Shown here in pieces: positions 1-7,520 of a stretch of 64,000 nt of DNA. The position numbers and the translations under genes were made by a program. This DNA comes from JASGCK01 sp031538565 (GTDB lineage Bacteria; Pseudomonadota; Gammaproteobacteria; Burkholderiales; Burkholderiaceae_C), in NCBI GenBank assembly GCA_031538565.1, contig JAVKLS010000021.1:62001-126000 (forward strand), written 5' to 3'. Every line of letters begins with the position of its first letter. The first letter of the stretch is position 1. A model generated the notes under the pieces. The model worked only from the letters and a program-made list of their open reading frames with translations, searched no databases and was not told where the DNA came from.

Positions 1-51
1 GAGGGCAAGCACTGCCCCTACCGCTAACGCAATTACGACTATTTTTTTCAT
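1..51 (-). CDS. Partial gene: N-terminal signal peptide of an exported protein
   Basis: Reading leftward from an ATG at 51-49 gives 17 codons that run off the window: Met, two Lys, then a hydrophobic stretch rich in Val, Ile, Ala and Leu. This is the n-region and h-region of a Sec signal peptide or a membrane anchor. No clear Shine-Dalgarno sequence precedes it, and the mature protein is outside the window, so the function is unknown. The 102 bp between this start and the next gene show no obvious promoter or terminator. Confidence 0.45.
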   Translation of the reverse strand, partial: MKKIVVIALAVGAVLAL

Positions 52-153
52 TTTGAATGGGAAGGCAGTTGGGCAGTTTCAAGGTAGAACCCAGCTACAT
101 CAGTCTTGATGCAGCGCAGGCGCGCCCTTTAGGGGACAAGTTCAAAGCTCACA

Positions 154-1128
154 TTAAGCCGCGCCCGCCAACGTTTGCACATGAGCGTGCACGCTGCTGG
201 CAAGCGCCTCTAGGTTGTAGCCCCCCTCCAAGCTAGAGACGATGCGCCCCTTGCTATGCGCACCCGCAATGCGCATCAGCTCTTTGGTGATCCACACGTA
301 ATCGGCTTCCAACATCCCAAGCTGACCGAGATCGTCATCACGGTGCGCGTCAAAACCCGCACTAATAAAAATGATTTCAGGCTTAAATGCCTCTAGCTCG
401 GGCAGCCAGCCGTGTTTAATTTGCTGACAAATCTCAGACCCCTTGGTGCGTGCGGCAATGGGCAGATTACGCATATTGCCGCCTTGTGGGTTCGTGCCGC
501 TGTGCGGATAAAACGGATGCTGAAAAATGCCGCACATCAGCACGCGCTCGTCGCCGCTCAAAATATCTTCTGTGCCATTGCCGTGATGCACATCAAAATC
601 CACCACGGCAATACGGCTCAGCCCGTAATGCGTGAGCGCATATTTCACACCGATCGCCACTTGGTTAAAAAAACAAAAACCCATGGCGCGCCCGCTAGTA
701 GCGTGATGCCCGGGTGGACGCACGGCGCAAAAAGCGTTATCGACCTCACCCCGCATCACAGCGTCGGTTGCGGCAATGACCGCGCCTGCCGCGCCCGTGG
801 CGGCCGACCAACTATGCGGATTGAGCGTCGTGTCGGGGTCTAGCGGCAAGTAACGCAGTCCGGCTGTTTCAAATTGCTGCGTCAAATCCATCGCCGCATC
901 AAACGTACCCTGCACGTGGCTGGCGGTATGCGCGAGCAGCAGTTGCTCAAGCGTGGCCTCAGTTGCCGTGCGACGCTGCACGCAAGCGTTCAAGCCCGAG
1001 CTCTCCATTTTGGCTTCGATGGCGGCAATGCGCTCGGGGCATTCGGGATGACCGTGTCCCATTTCGTGCCGCAGCGAATCGGGGTGCGTATAAAACGCGG
1101 TGGTATGAGTAGAGAATTTTTCGTGCAT
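154..1128 (-). CDS. Histone deacetylase family (AcuC/AphA-like) zinc amidohydrolase
   Basis: The 324-residue protein has the hallmarks of the arginase/deacetylase fold. They are the RPPGHH motif with the tandem active-site histidines, DVHHGNGTE near residue 177 (Asp and His zinc ligands), SAGFDAH with the third zinc-ligand Asp, and EGGYN near the C-terminus. Bacterial members hydrolyse acetylated polyamines, acetyl-lysine or other acylamides; the substrate cannot be read from sequence. Length is normal for the family. It starts 6 bp after the upstream SRPBCC gene on the same strand, so the two are probably cotranscribed. Class is secure; the precise substrate is not. Confidence 0.9.
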   Translation of the reverse strand: MHEKFSTHTTAFYTHPDSLRHEMGHGHPECPERIAAIEAKMESSGLNACVQRRTATEATLEQLLLAHTASHVQGTFDAAMDLTQQFETAGLRYLPLDPDTTLNPHSWSAATGAAGAVIAATDAVMRGEVDNAFCAVRPPGHHATSGRAMGFCFFNQVAIGVKYALTHYGLSRIAVVDFDVHHGNGTEDILSGDERVLMCGIFQHPFYPHSGTNPQGGNMRNLPIAARTKGSEICQQIKHGWLPELEAFKPEIIFISAGFDAHRDDDLGQLGMLEADYVWITKELMRIAGAHSKGRIVSSLEGGYNLEALASSVHAHVQTLAGAA

Positions 1129-1134
1129 GGTGAT

Positions 1135-2127
1135 TTATTTGTCCTTGATAGGAACGCACAGCAAAGTCACCCAACCATTACTGTGCGCGACCTCCATCGG
1201 GTTGACCGCGTACACCTCGAGGGCGGGACGGCGTTTGTCGATTTTTAGTTTTTGCATTCTGATATGCCCATGAATTGTGTTCCAGCTCGAGGGCAAAAAG
1301 TCATAGCTGCCGCGCAGCGTCATTTGAAAATAACGCCCCGCAGGCAAGCGCAAACCCGCCTCACCTTCATTCAGATGCGTGACTGCCAGCCCCATGTCCA
1401 TCACGGCTCTCGCCTTCATAAACTGAACTTTGTGATACGCCGCAATCGCTGGTTTTTTCTCCCAGCGCTGTTCGTCTTTTTCTATGTTTTTCCACAAGCG
1501 AGGGTACGCCTCGCGCATCGCCGCGCGCATATCAAACAGCGTTCCCTCAAAGCGCTCCACCACGTAGCTTTGCGTTTGACGCTCGACCACGCCATCAAAA
1601 GTGAGCGCGGGATGCTCGCTTTCAGGATCGAGCTTGCCGCGCAAAAGTGCAAGTCCCAGCGCAAAGTCGTAGCCAATCATCTTGGCAAAAAATGCCTGCA
1701 AGGGGCGCATAGGAAGTGGCATCTTGGCGTGCATCGACCATGTCATGCGCGTCGCGCCTGGACCCGTCTCCTCAAACGCCCAGCGCACCTGCGCTGTATT
1801 TTTAAACGGACGAAAAAATGCAAGCTTTATGTCGATGCGCTGGTTTTCTTGGATGTACTCGTGCGTCATCACGCCTGCGCCAATTTTTTGTCCATCCCAA
1901 GCGCAAGAGCCACCCACCTCGGCGGGCTTGATGAGTGTGACTTTGACGTCAGGCTCGTGCAAAGCCCACGGACTCCACGCGGTCCAATGCTTCAAATCGC
2001 GCACATAGGAAAACACGTCGGCAACGGGTTTTTCAATCACAATAGAGCGCGTCACCGAATAGGCGGCTGGCAAACTCCAAAAATAAATCGCAGCAACTGC
2101 TACTACCAACAAAAGAATCCAAACCAT
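1135..2127 (-). CDS. Membrane-anchored SRPBCC domain plus GyrI-like effector-binding domain protein
   Basis: The 330-residue protein begins with a hydrophobic anchor (about residues 2-22). A polyketide-cyclase/START-like SRPBCC domain follows (about 28-165, with the VFSYVRDLKHWTAWSPW pattern typical of small-ligand SRPBCC proteins), then a GyrI/AraC effector-binding-like domain (about 175-328). Both are hydrophobic ligand-binding folds, and no enzymatic activity can be inferred. Its ATG (2127-2125) shares two bases with the ATG of moxR on the other strand, so its promoter must lie inside the moxR coding region. It probably leads a two-gene unit with the downstream deacetylase-family gene. Confidence 0.8.
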   Translation of the reverse strand: MVWILLLVVAVAAIYFWSLPAAYSVTRSIVIEKPVADVFSYVRDLKHWTAWSPWALHEPDVKVTLIKPAEVGGSCAWDGQKIGAGVMTHEYIQENQRIDIKLAFFRPFKNTAQVRWAFEETGPGATRMTWSMHAKMPLPMRPLQAFFAKMIGYDFALGLALLRGKLDPESEHPALTFDGVVERQTQSYVVERFEGTLFDMRAAMREAYPRLWKNIEKDEQRWEKKPAIAAYHKVQFMKARAVMDMGLAVTHLNEGEAGLRLPAGRYFQMTLRGSYDFLPSSWNTIHGHIRMQKLKIDKRRPALEVYAVNPMEVAHSNGWVTLLCVPIKDK

Positions 2128-3052
2128 GACTGCCTCTCCTTTGCAAAACTTATTGAATCAAATCAGCACAGTCATTGTAGGCAAAGACGTGCAAATTCGC
2201 CTTGCGGTGACTTGTCTTTTGGCGGGCGGTCATCTGCTGATTGAAGACGTGCCTGGCGTTGGTAAAACCACATTGGCCCACGCGCTGGCAAATGGCTTGG
2301 GGCTGTCGTTTAACCGCGTGCAATTTACCGCCGATTTAATGCCCTCCGATTTAACGGGCGTGTCGATTTACGACCGCGCTCGCGAAGAGTGGATCTACCA
2401 CCCAGGCCCATTGTTTACCCAAGTGCTGTTGGCCGACGAAATTAACCGCGCCAGTCCTAAAACGCAAAGCGCGCTGTTAGAAGCCATGGAAGAAAAACAG
2501 GTGAGCGCAGAAGGGCAGACCCGCGCCTTGCCCGTACCATTTTTTGTACTGGCTACGCAAAATCCGCAGGATGGACTCGATATGTCCGTGGGAACCAACG
2601 CTCTGCCCGAGTCGCAGCTTGATCGTTTTTTAATGCGCATCTCGCTTGGTTATCCAGATGCGGCAGCAGAGCGCCAACTGCTCGCAGGGCTTGATTCGCG
2701 CAAGTTGCTAGAGACCCTGACTGCTGCGCTATCGGCTGCGCAATTGGCGACGGCGCAGCAAGCCGTGCTGGCCGTACACGCCAGCGACGCCCTGCTCGAC
2801 TACGTGCAGCGCATTGTGCTGGCAAGCCGATCAGGTCAATGGTTTGCCAAAGGCATTAGCCCCCGCGCTGCTATCAATTTATTGCGAGGCGCTAAGGCAT
2901 TTGCGTTTTTGGCTGGCCGCGATTTTGTCAATCCCGACGATGTCAAAACTATTTCACCCGCTGTCATGCTGCATCGGCTAGGCAACTTGCCAAGCGCCAC
3001 GCGCAGTCCAGACGCGCAACTTTCGACCATGCTGGCAAGCATCACTTTGTGA
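2126..3052 (+). CDS. MoxR family AAA+ ATPase
   Basis: This 308-residue protein has the MoxR layout: IVGKDVQIRLAVTCLLAGGH leading into the Walker A motif GVGKTT (about residues 45-50), the Walker B LADEIN, sensor region ATQNPQ, and a C-terminal lid with PRAAINLLRGAKAFA. MoxR ATPases act as chaperones that load metal or activate partner proteins, often VWA or DUF58 proteins encoded next door. Here the next gene, 31 bp downstream, contains a DUF58 segment fused to a transglutaminase. The start is fixed by alignment to the usual MoxR N-terminus, although its ATG overlaps that of the divergent gene. No strong Shine-Dalgarno sequence is visible. Confidence 0.93.
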   Translation: MTASPLQNLLNQISTVIVGKDVQIRLAVTCLLAGGHLLIEDVPGVGKTTLAHALANGLGLSFNRVQFTADLMPSDLTGVSIYDRAREEWIYHPGPLFTQVLLADEINRASPKTQSALLEAMEEKQVSAEGQTRALPVPFFVLATQNPQDGLDMSVGTNALPESQLDRFLMRISLGYPDAAAERQLLAGLDSRKLLETLTAALSAAQLATAQQAVLAVHASDALLDYVQRIVLASRSGQWFAKGISPRAAINLLRGAKAFAFLAGRDFVNPDDVKTISPAVMLHRLGNLPSATRSPDAQLSTMLASITL

Positions 3053-3083
3053 GCATTTTTATTATTCCGTCAACTCCAACTCC

Positions 3084-5849
3084 ATGAAGCTGCATTTACG
3101 CTGGGACACACGCCCCCTGCGTTGGTTTACCAATCGACTGCCCGTCCACGACACGCACCGCCTCACCATCCACAACGTGTACGTACTGCCCAGTCGCGCA
3201 GGTTGGATGATGCTGGTGACGATTGTGGCGCTACTGCTTGCCACCATTAATTACCAACTCAGCCTGGGCTATGTGCTCATTTTTTTACTGATGGGTGCGG
3301 GTGTCGTTGGGCTTTTTTTAGTACTGCGTGCCCTAACCCGTATGCAATTCACGCTTGCCACCACGCACGAGCTGCGTGGCAAAGCAGGGGACGATTTTGA
3401 TTTACTCATTGAGCAAATCCACCAAACGCCGCAAGGCACTCAAAGGACAGAGAGGCAACTGTCACTCAAGCTTGGAGCGGCGGGCGTGCAAGCCATTCCC
3501 TCCGTCATTATCGAAACGCGCTATCCGCTGGGACTGTTTCGCCTTTGGACTGTGTGGCGCATTGCCAGCACAATTCAAGTTGATGAACCAAACCCCGCCC
3601 AGGCCGCTGGCACGCACAGTCAATGGACGTTTTCCGCCCAAGCGTTGATGCAGCCACGAAGCGCCAGCATCAAAACCGATATTCGGGCATTCAAAATGGG
3701 CGACACACCACGCGACTTGCTTTGGAAAACCGTTGCCAAACGCCCCGACACGCCCAGCAGTTGGGGCGTGCGCGATTTCTCCGACGCGGCAGATGAACCA
3801 CAAAGTGCCGCCGTTCGCCGCACCCAGCCACCACCGCCCGCGAGGGACGCAGCAGCGCAGACGACGCGCCAGCTTGCGGCTTTGGCGCGGCTGCGTGACC
3901 TCACGCTGTTGTTTGCATTATTTTTAATTGCCCTGCCTTTTTTCCAGCATCTGATGTGGTGGTTTGCGCTGTTTGCTGTAAGCCTCATTGGTTGGCGATT
4001 TCGACAAATTCAAACGGGCGAGGTCACATCTCGCCAATGGCTGCAATTGCCGCTGCTCTTAGCGCTGGGCTTGATGGTGTGGCTAACTTTTCGCAGCTTT
4101 AGTGGCATTGAAGCTGGCGTATCAGCGTGCATCGGCTTGCTGGGCATTAAGGCATTAGAGTTACCAGACTCTGCGCGCGCGGCGGACGTGAGTTTGGATT
4201 TTTCACGGCATCACTGGGTGATTATTTTTTTAGGACTCTTTACGCTGTCAGCGCATTTTTTGATGTCGCAATCCATAGCCAGCAGCGTGCAAGTGGTGCT
4301 GGGACTCACCGCCTTGCTCTACGTCTTGGTCATGTCGCACAGCACCTTGCAAAACCAAGTTGTCGCATCAAAACCCTCGCGCCTTGTACTTAGCCAGCCG
4401 CTTAAAACGACCTTGGTGCTTGTTACTTTTGGTACGCCCCTCATGCTCGTGATGTTCTTTTTATTTCCACGCTTTGCCCCTCTGTGGTCGGTGCAAGAGC
4501 AAAAGCTAGTTGCCCAATCGGGGCTTTCTAGTGAAATGCGAATTGGCGACATTGGCAGCATTTCGCAAGACAGTCGCATCGTCTTGCGTTTGCAAACAGA
4601 CGAACCACCACCCCTAACCAGCGCAGAGGTGTACCTGCGCAGCTACGTGCTGCCGCGTTTTGATGGGCGCACATGGTTCGTCTATCGCACGCGCACGGGC
4701 GAGACCGCAAAGCCAAAACTTTTACTCGACGCGCCGCAGCTCGCGGGGCGGGGCTACACCCTGACACCTGAAGGCGAAAAACCTTATCACGCCGTCATTG
4801 AACAAGATATACGGGACGATATGGACAGCATAAGTCCCGCGTATTTACAAATCACTACCGAGTTGCCCGCTGGCAGCAACCCGCGCACGCGCCAATGGTT
4901 GCAAGGGCTAAAACAAGAGGCGCAGTTTCAAACTTTCACGGACACCGACTGGAGCAACTACTTGCTAGGTCTGCTACGAACAGGTGGCTACCGCTACACG
5001 CTTTCGCCTGGAGACTACGGCAAAAACGTCATTGATGAAATTTTGTTTGACCGCAAACTAGGTTTTTGCGAGCACTACGCCGCAGCCTACGTGGTCGCAA
5101 TGCGCAGCCTTGGCATTCCTGCCCGCGTCGTCACGGGCTATCAAGGCGCAGAAACCAATCCCATTGACCACTTGCAAGTCGTGCGCAATAGCAACGCCCA
5201 CGCATGGGCAGAGTACTGGGGTCAGCACCCTGGGAGCGTCCGCTTTGGCTGGTTGCGCGTAGATCCTACGGCGCAAGTGGCGCCAGCTCGCATCCAAAAC
5301 GCCGAAGGCTACAACCAAGCACCGCAGCAATTGGCCCAACAAGGACGCGGACTGTGGGGCAACGCCCTCTTGGCACCTCTATTCAAAACGCTGTGGCGGG
5401 CGCGGCAAGGCTGGGAAGCCACTAACCACGCATGGGAAGAATGGTTTGAAAATTACAATCAAACAGCGCAAATGAGTTGGTTAAAAAGCCTTGGCATGAG
5501 TAATCCCAGCTGGCAAAACTTGCTGATCCTCTTGGACGTTTGCATCATGCTTCTCTTAGGTATTGGTGTGGTTTGGTATGTGTGGCACGGGCTGCAAGGC
5601 ACAGACAAATGGCTCGCGCTTATGGAGGCCTTCCGTGCTGAAGCTGTGCGACGTGGCATCGATCTGCCCAGAAACGCCACGCCGCGTGAGCTTTCCCCGC
5701 ACATGGCAACCGCCATGCCGCAACAAGCGGCGCAAATCAATCAATGGTTGCTTGATTTAGAAGCCACGCGCTACGCACCCACTCAGTCGCAGCGCAGTCT
5801 GGCTAAACTCAAGCTGCAACTTGCATCGCTATTTGCAACGCACAACTAG
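3084..5849 (+). CDS. DUF58-DUF3488-transglutaminase fusion protein (TgpA-like)
   Basis: This 921-residue protein joins two genes that are normally separate. Residues 1-240 resemble DUF58 proteins: two N-terminal membrane segments, a beta-rich region, and the motif IRAFKMGDTPRDLLWKTVAK. This part stops right after that motif, without the usual C-terminal portion. From about residue 265 the sequence follows the TgpA/DUF3488 pattern: a block of membrane helices, then a periplasmic transglutaminase-like domain with catalytic Cys662 (GFCEHYAAAY), His706 (NAHAWAEYW) and Asp727 (RVDPT). One more membrane helix and a DUF4129-like cytoplasmic tail end the protein. TgpA proteins are inner-membrane transglutaminase-fold enzymes of unclear substrate. 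With moxR upstream it keeps the known moxR-DUF58-tgpA order in two genes instead of three. mltB follows after 11 bp. Confidence 0.88.
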   Translation: MKLHLRWDTRPLRWFTNRLPVHDTHRLTIHNVYVLPSRAGWMMLVTIVALLLATINYQLSLGYVLIFLLMGAGVVGLFLVLRALTRMQFTLATTHELRGKAGDDFDLLIEQIHQTPQGTQRTERQLSLKLGAAGVQAIPSVIIETRYPLGLFRLWTVWRIASTIQVDEPNPAQAAGTHSQWTFSAQALMQPRSASIKTDIRAFKMGDTPRDLLWKTVAKRPDTPSSWGVRDFSDAADEPQSAAVRRTQPPPPARDAAAQTTRQLAALARLRDLTLLFALFLIALPFFQHLMWWFALFAVSLIGWRFRQIQTGEVTSRQWLQLPLLLALGLMVWLTFRSFSGIEAGVSACIGLLGIKALELPDSARAADVSLDFSRHHWVIIFLGLFTLSAHFLMSQSIASSVQVVLGLTALLYVLVMSHSTLQNQVVASKPSRLVLSQPLKTTLVLVTFGTPLMLVMFFLFPRFAPLWSVQEQKLVAQSGLSSEMRIGDIGSISQDSRIVLRLQTDEPPPLTSAEVYLRSYVLPRFDGRTWFVYRTRTGETAKPKLLLDAPQLAGRGYTLTPEGEKPYHAVIEQDIRDDMDSISPAYLQITTELPAGSNPRTRQWLQGLKQEAQFQTFTDTDWSNYLLGLLRTGGYRYTLSPGDYGKNVIDEILFDRKLGFCEHYAAAYVVAMRSLGIPARVVTGYQGAETNPIDHLQVVRNSNAHAWAEYWGQHPGSVRFGWLRVDPTAQVAPARIQNAEGYNQAPQQLAQQGRGLWGNALLAPLFKTLWRARQGWEATNHAWEEWFENYNQTAQMSWLKSLGMSNPSWQNLLILLDVCIMLLLGIGVVWYVWHGLQGTDKWLALMEAFRAEAVRRGIDLPRNATPRELSPHMATAMPQQAAQINQWLLDLEATRYAPTQSQRSLAKLKLQLASLFATHN

Positions 5850-5860
5850 TCTTTCATCGT

Positions 5861-6811
5861 ATGCACTTTTTAGTTCGCTTTATTTTTGTATTGCTGTTAG
5901 CTCTTGGCGTGCAAGCTCACGTGGATGCAGCACCCCACACGCAAACACGTCACAAAGCCAAACTTGTTCACGCCCGTGCGATGAGTTACGCCAAAAATGC
6001 CAGCGCCATCGCGCTTGCCGATTCGATTGCTAAAACTGAAGGACTTGATCCCGCATGGGTTCGTGTCCAATTGCGCGACGCCAAGTTTTTGCCACAAGTG
6101 GTGCAGCTGATGCAGCCCGCTCCTGTGGGCAGTAAAAAAAATTGGACAGCGTATCGCAACCGTTTTGTCATGCCCCTGCACATTGCCAGAGGCGTAGCTT
6201 TTTGGCGCAACAACCAGTCAGCCTTGCTGCGTGCCCAGCAAGAGTACGGCGTGCCGCCATATATTATTTTGGGAATCCTTGGTGTGGAGACGATTTACGG
6301 GCACAACACAGGCAACTTTAGAGTGTTAGATGCACTGGCAACGCTGGCGCTGGACTATCCCGTGCAGCATCCAAGGCGCGACGCACGGACGGAATATTTT
6401 CGCAACGAGTTGGCGCAATTTTTATTGCTTGCCAAACAAATGCATCGTGACCCCAAAAGCTATAAAGGCAGTTATGCAGGCGCAATGGGTTGGCCGCAAT
6501 TTATGCCCAGCTCGTGGATGAAATATGCCGTAGATTTTGATGGTGATAGCAAAACCGATTTGTGGCAATCGCCAAGCGACATCGTGGGTTCGATCGCCAG
6601 TTATTTCAAGGCTTATGGCTGGAAGCAAAGCGCGCAACCCATGGGCACGGTTGAGCTGGAAAACGGCGCCGATGCACCCACCCCCTACCCTGTGGATAGC
6701 AACTTCTTTGTCATTACCAAATACAACGACAGCTACTACTACGCAGCAGCGGTGCTAGAGCTTGGCTATGCAATTGAGGCAGAAATAAGCAATGACAAAA
6801 AAAATTATTAA
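5861..6811 (+). CDS. mltB: Lytic murein transglycosylase B
   Basis: A 316-residue exported protein with an N-terminal signal peptide (about residues 1-25, no lipobox visible). It has the MltB-type lysozyme fold, with GILGVETIYGHNTG (catalytic Glu near residue 142), YAGAMGWPQFMPSSW and FDGDSKTDLW. It cleaves peptidoglycan glycan strands with formation of 1,6-anhydro-muramic acid. The sequence ends a little earlier than many homologues. Its last 20 bases overlap the start of the following phosphatase gene, and the gene before it ends 11 bp upstream, so the block moxR to HAD looks like one transcription unit. Confidence 0.9.
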   Translation: MHFLVRFIFVLLLALGVQAHVDAAPHTQTRHKAKLVHARAMSYAKNASAIALADSIAKTEGLDPAWVRVQLRDAKFLPQVVQLMQPAPVGSKKNWTAYRNRFVMPLHIARGVAFWRNNQSALLRAQQEYGVPPYIILGILGVETIYGHNTGNFRVLDALATLALDYPVQHPRRDARTEYFRNELAQFLLLAKQMHRDPKSYKGSYAGAMGWPQFMPSSWMKYAVDFDGDSKTDLWQSPSDIVGSIASYFKAYGWKQSAQPMGTVELENGADAPTPYPVDSNFFVITKYNDSYYYAAAVLELGYAIEAEISNDKKNY

Positions 6812-7448
6812 CGCCGTTATCTTTGATTGCGATGGCACGCTGGTCGATAGCGAGGTCTTGGGCGGTGAGGCCATGTTTGAAACTGCGGCGCACTACGGCT
6901 GCACGCTGGATGCTCCCACGCTGGTACACGCTTGCCTTGGCAGCAACATGGATAAAAGCATTGCGCTGATTAACGCGAACAGCCCTTCGCCCATGCCAGA
7001 ATCTTTTGCAACGGAAGTTCGCGCTTTGATGGCGGATAAGTTCAAAGTCAAACTAACCGAAATCGCGGGAGCCAAGTCCTTGCTTACCGAGCTGCAAAAG
7101 CGCCGCATTCCATTTGCTATTGCAACCAATGGGCCTCGCGCCAAGGCCGAACTCACGCTGGGACTTACAGGCTTGCTGCCATTTTTTCATAACCCAGATC
7201 GCTTGTTTTGCGCTTACGAGCACAACACATTCAAGCCTGATCCCACTTTGTTTTTACTGGCAGCAAAATTTTTGCAAACGTCGCCCGAGCACTGCGCTGC
7301 CGTGGAGGACAGTTGGAGTGGCCTTGCCGCAGCCTTGGCAGCAGGGATGCCCACTTTTTCGGTAACGCCACTTGCATCCATCAAACAACCACTAATAGGC
7401 AAGCCCACCGAGCTATCTTCTCTGGCTGACTTGCTGCGCTATTTGTAG
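6792..7448 (+). CDS. HAD superfamily phosphatase (YieH/phosphoglycolate phosphatase-like)
   Basis: The 218-residue protein shows HAD motif I (VIFDCDGTLVDSE, nucleophile Asp), motif II (IATNGP), motif III Lys in FKPDPTLF, and motif IV (AVEDSWSGLAAALAAGM). It has the small alpha-helical cap of subclass IA. Such enzymes dephosphorylate small sugar phosphates or nucleotides; similarity of the motif III/IV segment suggests a YieH-like sugar-phosphate phosphatase. Its start lies inside the 3' end of mltB (20-bp overlap), suggesting translational coupling. No Shine-Dalgarno sequence stands close to the ATG. Confidence 0.85.
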   Translation: MTKKIINAVIFDCDGTLVDSEVLGGEAMFETAAHYGCTLDAPTLVHACLGSNMDKSIALINANSPSPMPESFATEVRALMADKFKVKLTEIAGAKSLLTELQKRRIPFAIATNGPRAKAELTLGLTGLLPFFHNPDRLFCAYEHNTFKPDPTLFLLAAKFLQTSPEHCAAVEDSWSGLAAALAAGMPTFSVTPLASIKQPLIGKPTELSSLADLLRYL

Positions 7449-7459
7449 CCGCCAGCGTA

Positions 7460-7488
7460 CTTGAAAGCACCCATCTAGCCCCCAGTTA
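7460..7488 (+). promoter_or_regulatory. Heat-shock (sigma-32 type) promoter of clpB
   Basis: CTTGAAA at 7460-7466 is followed after 13 bp by CCCCAGTTA at 7480-7488. This matches the sigma-32 consensus (CTTGAAA, then CCCCATNTA) at nearly every position, and clpB is a classic target. The predicted transcription start would be near 7495, leaving a leader of about 25 bases before the ATG at 7521. Confidence 0.75.
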
Positions 7489-7499
7489 TCTGGCTAGAT
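7473..7499. repeat. Inverted repeat around the clpB -10 region
   Basis: ATCTAGCC at 7473-7480 is mirrored by GGCTAGAT at 7492-7499, a perfect 8-bp inverted repeat with an 11-bp spacer. It brackets the -10 element of the heat-shock promoter. It is not a CIRCE element, and no U-tract follows, so it is not a simple terminator. It could be an operator. Confidence 0.5.
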
Positions 7500-7520
7500 A
7501 AATGCCGCAAGGAGTTGCTG

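Noticed and set aside
1252..2244. Long plus-strand open frame opposite the SRPBCC/GyrI gene
   Set aside because: It is antisense to a gene with clear domains, its translation is rich in His, Arg and Cys without any motif, and it runs into moxR. It is a shadow frame.
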